From positions 1 to 49,132 of the forward strand of contig CAYQVO010000031.1 of NCBI GenBank assembly GCA_964421085.1: DNA of 49,132 nt. The letters are read 5' to 3'. The stretch's first letter is position 1; each line of letters opens with the position of its first letter. Positions 34,938 to 43,337 of the stretch are shown piece by piece. Origin of the DNA: CAYQVO01 sp964421085. Its GTDB lineage: Bacteria > Bdellovibrionota_C > UBA2361 > CAYQVO01. The notes under the pieces are model-generated. The model ran no database searches, was not told where the DNA came from, and worked only from the letters and a program-made list of their open reading frames with translations. Made by a program: the position numbers and the translations under genes.

Positions 34938-35776
34938 GTGTATGAATACTTCACCTCCCCGGCAAAGCAGAGCAGAGGGTCGGTGCATTCCATGAATATC
35001 CGGCGCATTTTTTTCCCGATAATCACGAGCTCTTCAAGAGAGGAAGCCTGATGGGCAAGAAAGACACGAAGCTCATCCTTTGTGCCGATTCCGAACGTAT
35101 CAGGAGCCTCCGATACTCCACCGTAATGAACCCACGCAGTTCCGTCCTTATCAGTTACCGCTGCTGATTCGTGCTGCTGCTGTTCCGGAGAAGTGTATAG
35201 AATCAGCCGGCGGGCGGCAAAGTCGGGATTCCGGCCGAAAGTGACTCCTGCATTTTTCTCTGCTGCCGTTTCAGAAGCGGGGAAAAGGGTATAAGATATG
35301 CGCCCGAAACGGCCCGGTATGGTACTTGAATCTTCGAGAACCACTGTGAACGAGAGCGAAAGCCCTTCTTCGAGAGCAAAGCCTGAAGGAAGATGAAGGG
35401 CGACAAGAAATCCGCTCGATGAAGCATGCGTTGTCCAGGGGAAAGCCTCTGAGACGTCACTCCGGGTAAGACCGTACACAACGACTTCCTGCCCGCCGAG
35501 CGCGGGAAACAGGAGCTTCTTTATCCGGTGGTCCGGGTGAAAAAGCCATCCCCGGATCAGGAGAACATAGCGGCCGTTTCTTTCCCTGTGTACTACGGCA
35601 TAATCGATAAAGCCGAACAGGACGCCGGTAGATAGAAAGACGGCGCCTTTCTGCCAGGCTTCCATGTTTTCCCGGCAGGTTCTGGTTGTCATCAGGCGCC
35701 TTCCAAAGTACTTTCGGAGCCTTTCCAGGAAACGAAAGATTCGCGAACCAAGTTGAGAAATCCATGTAAGGTTCAT
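34934..35776 (-). CDS. Unknown protein with carbohydrate-type beta-sandwich module
   Basis: A 280-residue soluble protein. Residues 60-180 follow a pattern seen in sandwich modules appended to glycosyltransferases: a G-W-L strand (LLIRGWLFHP), then YGLTRSDVSEAFPWTTHASSSGFLVALHL, where the R-x-D-V-x-x-x-F-P element is characteristic. The rest is unassigned. No signal peptide. It is the first gene of the five-gene minus-strand operon: its stop overlaps the 44-residue peptide start. It could bind a sugar or an acceptor. The start ATG at 35776 lacks a good Shine-Dalgarno. Confidence 0.6.
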   Translation of the reverse strand: MNLTWISQLGSRIFRFLERLRKYFGRRLMTTRTCRENMEAWQKGAVFLSTGVLFGFIDYAVVHRERNGRYVLLIRGWLFHPDHRIKKLLFPALGGQEVVVYGLTRSDVSEAFPWTTHASSSGFLVALHLPSGFALEEGLSLSFTVVLEDSSTIPGRFGRISYTLFPASETAAEKNAGVTFGRNPDFAARRLILYTSPEQQQHESAAVTDKDGTAWVHYGGVSEAPDTFGIGTKDELRVFLAHQASSLEELVIIGKKMRRIFMECTDPLLCFAGEVKYSYT

Positions 35777-35919
35777 CAGGAAGAATCAGCCCCGGTATTT
35801 AATGATCAGCTTCAGCGAGCAGGGTAACACGGGGTACGGAACGGAAACAATAATATCCTGACTGACGGCGGGGAATTCGACGACTGGCGAAGCTTCTGCG
35901 CTGAGGCTATTCTTGGTCT

Positions 35920-36825
35920 GTGCTCAGAAGAATGATCTGGAAACCCGTGGGATTCATAATAAGACTTGTTACAGGACATGACGTTCGCGTCCTGCATGAA
36001 AGCCGCGTTTTTCAACCGGTAATGGGCCGGATTGACGCGGTGGCCGGATTGAAGAGCGATACCTGGGTGAGTTTGGCCGAATATCCCGCCATTCTTATTC
36101 TATCTGTGCTTTTTCATGAGGACGACACCTTCTTCCGGCATCATGGCATTCACTGGAGTGAAGTCAAAAGAAGAGGCGTTCTGTTCATCACCGGACGGGG
36201 ACGAATTGCAGGAGGGAGTTCAATAAGTCAGCAGCTGGTACGGTTCATATTTCTGGGCTCCGAGTCGAGACAGCTGAGGCGGAAATTCAAGGAAGTCCTT
36301 CTCACTTTTGATCTCGAGAGGAACTTTTCAAAAGAACAAATTCTCGAAATTTACCTGAGCGTAATCCGGCTTGGGTACCCCGATATGTATGGTTTTTCAT
36401 CTGCGGCCGAACGGTACTTCGGCAGGCATATCCGGGAAATAACCCTTGAAGAGGGGGTCTTCCTCAGTCAGTCCATCGACAATCCGACCAGGAAACTCAG
36501 GGCGCTCTTGAGACAGGGGAAGGACTTCGAATTCGATTTCCGGCACGCATACGAGAAGATCTTCGACATTTTTCTATATCTTTACTGCGAGATCGGACCG
36601 GAAGCGGTTACATCAGTTTCAAAACTCAGGCCCGCGGAAATTGCTGAAAGTCTCAGAAAGTTTACCGGCAGAAAAAAATGGCATGTCGACCCGTCGGTTT
36701 ATAATGCTCTTTCCGTAAGGGCCCTTCGATCCGTTCTTCTGATCAAAGATATTATCAGGGAGCTTCCGGAAAACGCCGCCCGGATTCTCGGCACACCAGA
36801 CACAAAGGAATCTCCAGCCAGATAA
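35920..36825 (+). CDS. Monofunctional peptidoglycan transglycosylase (GT51)
   Basis: A 301-residue GT51 enzyme that polymerises lipid II into glycan strands at the membrane. The catalytic motif EDDTFFRHHGI (about 67-77, Glu67) and GGSSISQQLVRF (98-109) match the E-D-x-x-F-x-x-H-x-G and G-G-S-T-I-T-Q-Q-L patterns. The third motif is RRKFKEVLLTFDLERNFSKEQILEIYL, with the second Glu at 125. It lacks a transpeptidase domain, as in MtgA. One N-terminal membrane helix is weak. The start is GTG 35920 or ATG 35932. It stands beside the peptide-modification genes; whether it takes part in that pathway is unknown. Confidence 0.85.
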   Translation: MLRRMIWKPVGFIIRLVTGHDVRVLHESRVFQPVMGRIDAVAGLKSDTWVSLAEYPAILILSVLFHEDDTFFRHHGIHWSEVKRRGVLFITGRGRIAGGSSISQQLVRFIFLGSESRQLRRKFKEVLLTFDLERNFSKEQILEIYLSVIRLGYPDMYGFSSAAERYFGRHIREITLEEGVFLSQSIDNPTRKLRALLRQGKDFEFDFRHAYEKIFDIFLYLYCEIGPEAVTSVSKLRPAEIAESLRKFTGRKKWHVDPSVYNALSVRALRSVLLIKDIIRELPENAARILGTPDTKESPAR

Positions 36826-36864
36826 CTTGAAGGACGACGAGGTTCACGCGGACCGCCGTCTCTC

Positions 36865-36892
36865 TTGCCGCGTCTGCGGAAAGTGATATAGT
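36865..36892 (+). promoter_or_regulatory. Sigma-70-type promoter candidate ahead of the PqqD-like gene
   Basis: TTGCCG (36865-36870) and TATAGT (36887-36892) stand 16 bases apart. The predicted start near 36899 leaves only about four bases before the ATG at 36903, and there is no Shine-Dalgarno, so the message may be leaderless. Confidence 0.4.
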
Positions 36893-36902
36893 TTCTCTCT
36901 CT

Positions 36903-37187
36903 ATGCGCCGGATTTACAGCCGTTCAACTGCCGTTCTCAGTTCCCATGTCGGGGAGGAAATATTTCTCTACGATCCGGCAAAAGAGCGTTATTTTCACCT
37001 CAATAACACGGCTGCCGCCGTATGGAAAAGTCTGGCCGGGCCGAAAACTGCTTCAGAGATTGCTTCGGATCTTCTTGAACTCTTCGAGGTGGACATCGAG
37101 ACCTGTTCATCGTCTGTCGAGGCTGTTCTGCATTCGCTTCAGGGCTCAGCCCTTGTAGTTGTGTCCGACGCACCGCCGGAACAGTGA
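36903..37187 (+). CDS. PqqD-like peptide recognition protein
   Basis: A 94-residue protein of the PqqD/RRE family: winged-helix core with EIFLYDPAKERYFHLNNTAAAVWKSLAGPKTASEIASDLLELFEVD at about 18-65, giving the strand-strand-helix pattern in which N-N-T-A-x-x-V-W is distinctive. RRE proteins bind the leader of a precursor peptide for modifying enzymes. Its 3' end overlaps the convergent nucleotidyltransferase gene by 42 bases. No precursor gene is directly next to it on this strand; the nearest candidate is the 44-residue gene at 34803. A leaderless start is possible. Confidence 0.85.
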   Translation: MRRIYSRSTAVLSSHVGEEIFLYDPAKERYFHLNNTAAAVWKSLAGPKTASEIASDLLELFEVDIETCSSSVEAVLHSLQGSALVVVSDAPPEQ

Positions 37188-38174
37188 CTTCACAAGGTGT
37201 GCCCCGAAAAGAAATTTCTGTGAAACTGTTTCGCACACGGCCACGGATCGTCTGATATTGCGGATTTTTTCGACAACTCCGGACCGCATCTCAAAAAGGT
37301 CTTTCTCGAATGAAGCGGCAAGATGCCGGGAATCGGCAGTGGGCTCTGCAATAGTCCGCAGCCATCCCTCCGGCATGAACATCGCCGCGAGCTGCAGCGC
37401 GACGATGGTCCTGATCCTTCCGGCTTCAGACAGGGCTGTTGCTGCGATCCGTCGAAACTCGTCTCTGTCTATCGAAGCAGCGAGCCATACGACATCCATT
37501 ATCCATCGGAGTCTGCACCATTGATGTTTACTTCCATGCAGTATGAGGTACACGAACGCATCGCGGCGGCATAAAGCCGGAAGTGGTCCGATGCATGAGT
37601 CAATGATTTCCTTTCTGTTGAGTATATTTCCGACATGCGGCACGCCGGGGAAAAAGCGGTCTTCCGTCAGTTTGAAATGAAGATCAATATGAGTCTTGTT
37701 CACGAAAAAATTCATCGAATGTTCGCTGTCCGTTCGGGCTGTGTGAGAGCTCACTGCCTTTGATTCGAGAAATCGTGATGCAGCATTCATTCCAGCTTCT
37801 GAAACGAGGAGATCCAGGTCGGTGTACGCTCTTTGGAGAAAGGGAGGATAATAACAAGCTTCTGCCGCGACTCCCTTCAGTACGACGAAGTCCACCGGCA
37901 GAGACGATAGTCCATCGATGACTTCCTTGAAGACGGCAAGTTTTCTCAGGCGGCTCAATGCGGCGCTCTTTTCCTTCTCGTTGAGTTCGCGTTCGTCGGC
38001 CGATGAAAGGCAGATAAGCCCGCGCCGCCGTGCTTCTGCAAGGTGGAAGATGACTCCATGTTGTGCGGCCAGTTCACTGACTGTTCTGCTGCTGTCTATT
38101 GCAGCATGAGCTCTGATCCTCGACGCGAGCCTTTCGAGTATTTCTGTCTGCAGGGTCTCATCAGCCGTGTTCAC
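37146..38174 (-). CDS. Uncharacterised nucleotidyltransferase family protein (NTP_transf_5-like)
   Basis: A 342-residue protein of the nucleotidyltransferase family that commonly neighbours PqqD and HprK-like genes. The core VDFVVLKGVAAEACYY (94-109) and AYTDLDLLV (116-124, metal-binding Asp119 and Asp121) match the L-K-G ... D-x-D-L-L-V pattern. The C-terminal half is helical (RLRWIMDVVWLAAS), as in the family. The true substrate is unknown; it may adenylylate or otherwise modify a peptide or protein. GTG start at 38174 with GGAGG eight bases before. It overlaps the FkbM gene by 14 bases and should be cotranscribed with it. Confidence 0.8.
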   Translation of the reverse strand: MNTADETLQTEILERLASRIRAHAAIDSSRTVSELAAQHGVIFHLAEARRRGLICLSSADERELNEKEKSAALSRLRKLAVFKEVIDGLSSLPVDFVVLKGVAAEACYYPPFLQRAYTDLDLLVSEAGMNAASRFLESKAVSSHTARTDSEHSMNFFVNKTHIDLHFKLTEDRFFPGVPHVGNILNRKEIIDSCIGPLPALCRRDAFVYLILHGSKHQWCRLRWIMDVVWLAASIDRDEFRRIAATALSEAGRIRTIVALQLAAMFMPEGWLRTIAEPTADSRHLAASFEKDLFEMRSGVVEKIRNIRRSVAVCETVSQKFLFGAHLVKSLFRRCVGHNYKG

Positions 38175-38994
38175 GATTGGGGCCTCCAGGTTCTGTTTTC
38201 CTGCCGTAAGTCGTCAAATGCAGGGGAAAGGATGTGAAAACTTCGTAGCCGAGGTTCGACAGAAGTCTTTCGACATCTCTGAATGTCTTTTTTCCATCGA
38301 CAAAGTGGTAGCTTGCAACCGCCACTTTCACATCGTTTCCCTTCAATGTGCGTTCAGCTCCTGCGAGAGCTTTTACCTCGGATCCCTCCACGTCCATCTT
38401 TATATAATCGACCTTCCTTATGTTCATTTGGGCAAGTTCGTCATCAAGACGGACGGAAGGAACAGATACTGCAACGGCGGAATCAGGGTATATGAAGCGG
38501 GAAGAACCGCCTGTTCCGGGACAAAACGGAAAGTCACCCTCGACATCAAGCAGACCCTTGTTAACCGGGACCACGTTCGATGCATCGTTTGCCGCAAGAT
38601 TTTTAAGAAGAACAGGATATGCCTCTCTGTCAGGTTCAAAGGCGATAACCCTCCCCCCGGAACCGACCATCCTGGATAGAATTACAGTGAAAACGCCCGT
38701 AAAAGCGCCGCCATCAACCACAATGTCGCCTGGGCGGGGCTGGTACTGTTCGAGATATCCTTTGACAGCGGTGGAAAGCTCGAGGTAGATGTCTATGCTG
38801 CTTTCAAAGGTCATCCGCCGGCCGTTCATTACGACCACATGGCGGCCCCGCCGGTAGTCGATTGAAAAGGGGTGTCCACGAAAAAGATTCCGGTAAAGGC
38901 ACCTCAGTCTTCTGCGGAGCGTTGATTCAGGAATAAGCCGATAAAAGGCGGTCGAAAAAATTCGCCTTATTTTCCTCTTAAGACTCTGATCCAT
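38161..38994 (-). CDS. FkbM family methyltransferase
   Basis: A 277-residue SAM-dependent methyltransferase. The SAM-binding motif VDGGAFTGVFTVILSRMVG lies near 92-110, followed by IAFEPDREAYPVLLKNLAAN, and the KMDVEGSE acidic segment (about 199-206) is the FkbM signature. FkbM enzymes O-methylate sugars, peptides or polyketides. It lies first in the pair with the nucleotidyltransferase, near flagellin-like and surface genes, so it may methylate a glycan or a peptide. It ends by overlapping the downstream gene by 14 bases. Substrate unknown. Confidence 0.85.
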   Translation of the reverse strand: MDQSLKRKIRRIFSTAFYRLIPESTLRRRLRCLYRNLFRGHPFSIDYRRGRHVVVMNGRRMTFESSIDIYLELSTAVKGYLEQYQPRPGDIVVDGGAFTGVFTVILSRMVGSGGRVIAFEPDREAYPVLLKNLAANDASNVVPVNKGLLDVEGDFPFCPGTGGSSRFIYPDSAVAVSVPSVRLDDELAQMNIRKVDYIKMDVEGSEVKALAGAERTLKGNDVKVAVASYHFVDGKKTFRDVERLLSNLGYEVFTSFPLHLTTYGRKTEPGGPNREHG

Positions 38995-39102
38995 TGCAGA
39001 AACAGTGATGTGAGCCAGTTTGGACTTTATCAGGGCGCGGTCCCTTCGACAATATGCCGCAGACGAAAGTGTCAGTTATTTCCGCGCGTTGAAAAACCGC
39101 GC

Positions 39103-39129
39103 TAAAGGTTCAACTTTTGTCGCCGACAG
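39103..39129 (+). promoter_or_regulatory. Sigma-28-type promoter for the flagellin-like gene
   Basis: TAAAGGTT (39103-39110), an 11-base spacer and GCCGACAG (39122-39129) match the FliA consensus TAAAGTTT-N11-GCCGATAA in seven of eight and six of eight positions. The start near 39137 leaves about 20 bases to the ATG at 39158. fliA is at 28917, so this window holds both sigma factor and target. Confidence 0.65.
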
Positions 39130-39157
39130 TAATAGATAAGGAATCGGCTCAAGGGAA

Positions 39158-40054
39158 ATGACTGTTACCGGCATATCATCGGTTATCAATACGAACTTCA
39201 TCGGACTCTTCAGCAGTTCATCCAGCTCGTCTTCTTCTTCCGGCCTGAGCACATCTCTTCGCGCCGGGGCTCAGACATTTGCCGCCGCGGTTCAGACTCT
39301 CAACAGTACCGTAAGCTTCCTCAATACGGCGAAGGAGAAACTCGAGAAGATCGGAAAAATCGCGGACAAGGTTGTGGCCATCGGCGAACTGGCATCGCAC
39401 AGGAGCACCTCTTCATCGACACGGGCGGAACTTGCGGCTGAATTAAGGAGACTTGGCCGCGAATATGACCGCACTCTGAATGAGGCGAAGATCGGCGATT
39501 ACAGTGTTCTCTCTGAAGAGGATCTTTCGGGCGCCCTGGATCTCGTCGGTCTCGAACAGGACAGATCAGATTCAATCGCCGCCATTTTTAAAAAATTCAA
39601 GCTGAGTGGAAGGGACGACAGCCTTGCCTCTGAATATATGAAGGGAGGCCGTCCAGTGCCGATTCCCGCGGGTGCGTATACGCCGGGACGCAACCCGCAG
39701 GATTGTCAGGAGTTGTTCGACAAAGAAAGGAGTCTTAAATCGGCGGCGGACGGGTATTACCTCGTCTCTGATGCAAAGGCGTTCAAAGATCAGATTAAGA
39801 AAAATATCAAAGCAATCGACTATGGGATGGAGGTTGTTCAGAAGAACATTGATCTTGTCCGCGGCGCAGGATTCGCTTTTCTTGACGAGTCGAATCAGAT
39901 AACGAGTTCGGACAAAGCGGAAGAAGTGGCGGCAGACCTTCAGCAGATGATAAGGCAGAATGCGCCGGCGGCATTATCACAGGCTGAAAACCTGAACCCG
40001 ATTGTGGTCGCGACCCTTTCGACAATGTCGAAGGGATTCACGTACCGGAAATAA
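39158..40054 (+). CDS. Flagellin-like protein
   Basis: A 298-residue protein that resembles flagellin at both ends. Residues 45-125 follow the flagellin D1 pattern: NTAKEKLEKIGKIADKVVAI, then ELAAELRRLGREYDRTLNEAKIGDYSVLS. The C-terminal stretch (about 255-290) follows the helix with VAADLQQMIRQNAPAALSQAENLNPIVVATL. A serine run at about 19-28 is unusual. It lacks the normal 20-residue N-terminal flagellin consensus, so export as a minor filament or hook-associated protein is as likely as major flagellin. A strong sigma-28 candidate lies upstream, and AAGGG precedes the ATG. Confidence 0.65.
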   Translation: MTVTGISSVINTNFIGLFSSSSSSSSSSGLSTSLRAGAQTFAAAVQTLNSTVSFLNTAKEKLEKIGKIADKVVAIGELASHRSTSSSTRAELAAELRRLGREYDRTLNEAKIGDYSVLSEEDLSGALDLVGLEQDRSDSIAAIFKKFKLSGRDDSLASEYMKGGRPVPIPAGAYTPGRNPQDCQELFDKERSLKSAADGYYLVSDAKAFKDQIKKNIKAIDYGMEVVQKNIDLVRGAGFAFLDESNQITSSDKAEEVAADLQQMIRQNAPAALSQAENLNPIVVATLSTMSKGFTYRK

Positions 40055-40067
40055 CCGTCATCGCCCC

Positions 40068-40880
40068 TTACCACGTGGGAATCGTGTGATTTTGAGAAGA
40101 TTGTGTTTTTGCGTAGGTAACAGCTTTCCGCAGATCTTCCTGCGTGTCGACCATTATGCAGGGATCGGCAAGTTCGAGCGCGGCGAGAAACACCTTCATC
40201 TGAACCCCCTGTGCGAGAAACCTCAGCGCATCGAGTTCTTCCCGCTTTTCCGCCGCGGTGCGGACTCCGGAAGCAACCTTGCTGAATGCCGACGGTCTGC
40301 ACGCGAAAATATCTATATGTCTGTCCCCGAAAACGGGTTCCACGGTGCTTTTCAGTTCGTCCTTGTTCTTGATGTGAGGGACAGGAGAGTGAGAGAAATA
40401 AAGCGCGCGGCCGTTCTGTCCCACGACTGCTTTCACGATGGACATTCTGCTGAAGTCCTCCTCGGTGTATATCGGAACGGCGGCAGTGGCGATCTCAAAA
40501 GCAGGCCCGGCCTCGACCAGGCTTTTTACCGTGCCTTCAATCAGCTCCGGTCTGATAAAAGGAATGTCGCAGGGAATTACCAGGATAACGTCGAACTGCT
40601 TTCCTTCTTTTGAATACCTGTGCATTACTTCCATCACGCGCTCGATCCAGCCAGGATGATTGCTGCCGGTCATGAGCGCCTTTGCGGAAAAGCCTTTCGC
40701 GTGTGTAATGACTTTTGAATCGTCGGTCGCTATGACCGTTTCAGTGATTCCCCGGGCCTTTGACACCTGTTCCCATACGCGCCTGAGAAGGGTCTTCCCT
40801 TCGATATCGGCAAGTGGTTTGCCAGGGCAACGGACACTGTCAAACCGAGCTGGAATTACAGCAAGGCATGCAATAGTCAT
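40068..40880 (-). CDS. KdsB-type CMP-sugar cytidylyltransferase, variant active site
   Basis: A 270-residue relative of CMP-KDO synthetase, which activates KDO for lipopolysaccharide. Seen: VIPARFDSVRCPGKPLADIEGK (8-29), ATDDSKVI, YFSHSPVPHIK (about 160-170) and VDTQEDLRKAV. Two family elements differ. The S-G-T-D-R sugar loop reads NHPGWIER (74-81), and the N-x-Q-G-D-E-P motif reads VIPCDIPFI (101-109), keeping only the Asp. It may activate another sugar, such as an 8-amino or other nonulosonate-like acid, or be a divergent KdsB. The ATG overlaps the helicase stop by one base. Confidence 0.7.
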   Translation of the reverse strand: MTIACLAVIPARFDSVRCPGKPLADIEGKTLLRRVWEQVSKARGITETVIATDDSKVITHAKGFSAKALMTGSNHPGWIERVMEVMHRYSKEGKQFDVILVIPCDIPFIRPELIEGTVKSLVEAGPAFEIATAAVPIYTEEDFSRMSIVKAVVGQNGRALYFSHSPVPHIKNKDELKSTVEPVFGDRHIDIFACRPSAFSKVASGVRTAAEKREELDALRFLAQGVQMKVFLAALELADPCIMVDTQEDLRKAVTYAKTQSSQNHTIPTW

Positions 40881-43145
40881 TAGATTATTTTACCATATCC
40901 CGGGAGAACGGGCGACAGATTTTCGCGCNNNNNNNNNNGATCCACCCCGCGAACGAGCCTCGAGCCGAGCGGCGGCAGCATCTCTGAGGGAATCTGCCAG
41001 CAGACCAGGCAGAGATTTTCTTCCGCCCTGGTGATGGCGACATAAAGCATGTTTCTGGAGATATCTGATTCAGGGTAATAACGACGAGAGGGGTTCCATA
41101 AAAGAACATTGCAGAATTCAAGGCCCTTCACCTGTTTGACATCGGTCACAACGATTCCCTCCTCGAATGAAAAGGATCTTCGTGTGCCGTGCCGGATGAC
41201 AGGACCGAAGGCAGGCTGAAGGAATTTGAATGTCTGGCGTGCGGCCTCTTCGTCGGCGCAGATAACCGCGGTGATCGCGGTCGGATATTTCTCGATCGCT
41301 TTCTTCAGCCAGTCAACCGAAGTCGTGATGCCGTGCGATTCAGTCCTGCACTTGAAATAGATCGGAACCCGCCCCGACCGTCCTTCTTTTACAAGCTGCT
41401 GCCTCTGAACGTAATCGGCAAGCCTCATGATTGGGAGTGTGGATCGATGGCTTACCTCGAGAGTCACGAAGCGGGGAATGGAGTCCTTAAGCACAATATC
41501 CTGCGAGAGCTTGTCCCAGCCCGGAAATGCGGAAGTTTCGTCCAGCTTCTGCTGAACATCACCCACAAGTGTGAGCCGCCTGAGATCGGAAACGGCGCCA
41601 ATGACATTTTCGATATCTATTGCGCTCAGATCCTGCACTTCATCGACTATTACATGCCCGTAACGGCGCACCTGTCCGCCCGGCGCCGGGAGTCCGCCGA
41701 ACTTGAGCTGAAAAAGGCGGATAAAGAGCGAATCGTCCGCAGGATCCAGCATTCCACTTTCAAAATTCCGCTTTGTCCGATCGAGAGCCTGCCGGACAAG
41801 TTTTTCATCGATCAGCCTGGTTCCATCGTGCTCGATGACTCCGGCGGGATGCTCGAGAATTGCAGTTATGTCGTCCTGGAGCCGCGAAAGGCGTTTAAGC
41901 TGTTCGAGCACGACAGCCTGCGCTTCAGCCAGTCCCTTCGCTCTCGGGTTCGACGGCTCGACCCTTTCACGGGCAATCGACAGCGTATCATCCAGCTCTT
42001 TCAGAAAAGCGCAGGCGGGAGTTTTTTGTTCCACACCCCGGTCATAAACAGCGCGGACGCCGGTTGGGATGCTCTCCCAGGGAAGCTTGATACTCAGATA
42101 CTTCGGAAGTTCCTCGCGCTGTTTCCGGACATAAAGTTCAAGTGCTTTGAGCACTGCAAAAGAACGTTTGAGGCGGCCGATGCCGGCAGGACAACGATCC
42201 TCGGGCCTGCCGTGCGGAGCAGGCGTCCCCGTTGCTTCTGGAATCGCCCTGACAACTTCGAGCGCCCAGTCCTGCATTGTTTTTACTGCAACCTCGCTTA
42301 TCTGAAGCGCAGGCAGAGAGTTCTGAATGTAGGCCTGCAACGCTTCGCTCAGCACGAGTATTACGCAGTTTCCTTCCTTCAAATCCGAATTGTCCTCGTG
42401 CAGGAGCCAGGACAGACGGTGAAGTGCCACTGTGGTTTTCCCCGATCCTGCGATTCCCTGGATAAGAACCGCCGTGTCGGCGTCTTCCGTTATGGTCTGG
42501 AACTGTTCTTTCGTTATCAGAGAGAGGATTGAGGGAAGCTTCCCGTAATGCTCTCTGAAAGATCTGCCGGTGTGTTCAAGCTTCTGCCATCTGCCATCGA
42601 CATGAATGAACTGTCCAAAGCGGCAGGTTATGCGGCGAAGGGCGCTGATTGCGGATCACAACGCGGCCCAGGCGTTCTCTGCCCTGAATGAGCTCCGAAT
42701 ATTCCTCGCCCTCCTTGTATTCATAGTAGAGCTTCGATATCGGAGCTTTTCTCCAGTCGATGATTCTGCAGTCAGGGTTGGCAGCAAACCCGATCTTGTA
42801 TTCTATGGACTTTGGCCGGCCGTGTTCTTCCTCTTCGAGTTCGATCCTTGCGAAATAGGGTTTCTCGATGAGTTTTGAAATGGTCTTGATGTTGTTGTCG
42901 AAATGGTCTTTGAGGGCGTGAGATACTGCCTCGTCGGACGCGAGCATCTGTTTATCTTCGTCGCGCCTTGCCGCGACAAGCCCGGCAGTGAGTTCTCTTG
43001 CTCTTTCTCTCTCGGCGACAAGACGATCCGACGACCTTTGGCACTGCTTTTTCAGAGAATCAAGAACATCGTCGAGGATCCCAATCTCCCGCTGGATGAC
43101 GTTCTCTTCGTCTGGAGGCATTTTTGACATTGAACTTGCAGACAA
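40880..43145 (-). pseudogene. HelD/UvrD-like helicase gene broken by a frameshift (and a scaffold gap)
   Basis: Together the two frames make a HelD-type superfamily 1 helicase of about 755 residues. The upper frame (43145-42576) has the HelD N-terminal pattern PYFARIELEEE and IIDWRKAPISKLYYEY. The lower frame, open from 42655 to 40880, contains the Walker A loop QGIAGSGKTTVALHR near 42440, then DEVQDLSA and QVKGLEFCNVLLWNPSRRY. The shift lies between 42579 and 42655, equivalent to one extra base. Ten N near 40929 also interrupt the C-terminal end. HelD proteins remodel stalled RNA polymerase. A sequencing or assembly error is quite possible, in which case the gene is intact. Confidence 0.8.
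40929..40938. other. Scaffold gap (10 N)
   Basis: Ten unknown bases; the true length is unknown. It lies near the 3' end of the helicase gene, so the last 16 codons and the shared junction with the KdsB-type gene should not be trusted. Confidence 0.98.
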
Positions 43146-43337
43146 AAAGCTGAGAATAAATGAAGTCCGGACGGGTTACAAGAGGAAAGGGGATAGAAAA
43201 AATTCTTCCAGCGACCGGAGATTGCCACGGGTTTTGTTCGAGCAGTTGTGCGAATGCAGCGCAGAGGTGCGCTCTCGCAGTGACGGGTTCAGCCGTTTTC
43301 CGGCGAATCGGCAATCCAGGTCTTCACCGGAGGATAG

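Noticed and set aside
34828..34995. Plus-strand small open frame starting MNIVFPMPAGGD
   Set aside because: It is antisense to the coupled minus-strand operon and has no ribosome site; the minus-strand 44-codon frame fits the gene junctions better.
41189..42532. Plus-strand open frame of 447 codons
   Set aside because: Antisense to the HelD-like helicase, which carries a Walker A loop and helicase motifs; no coherent product.
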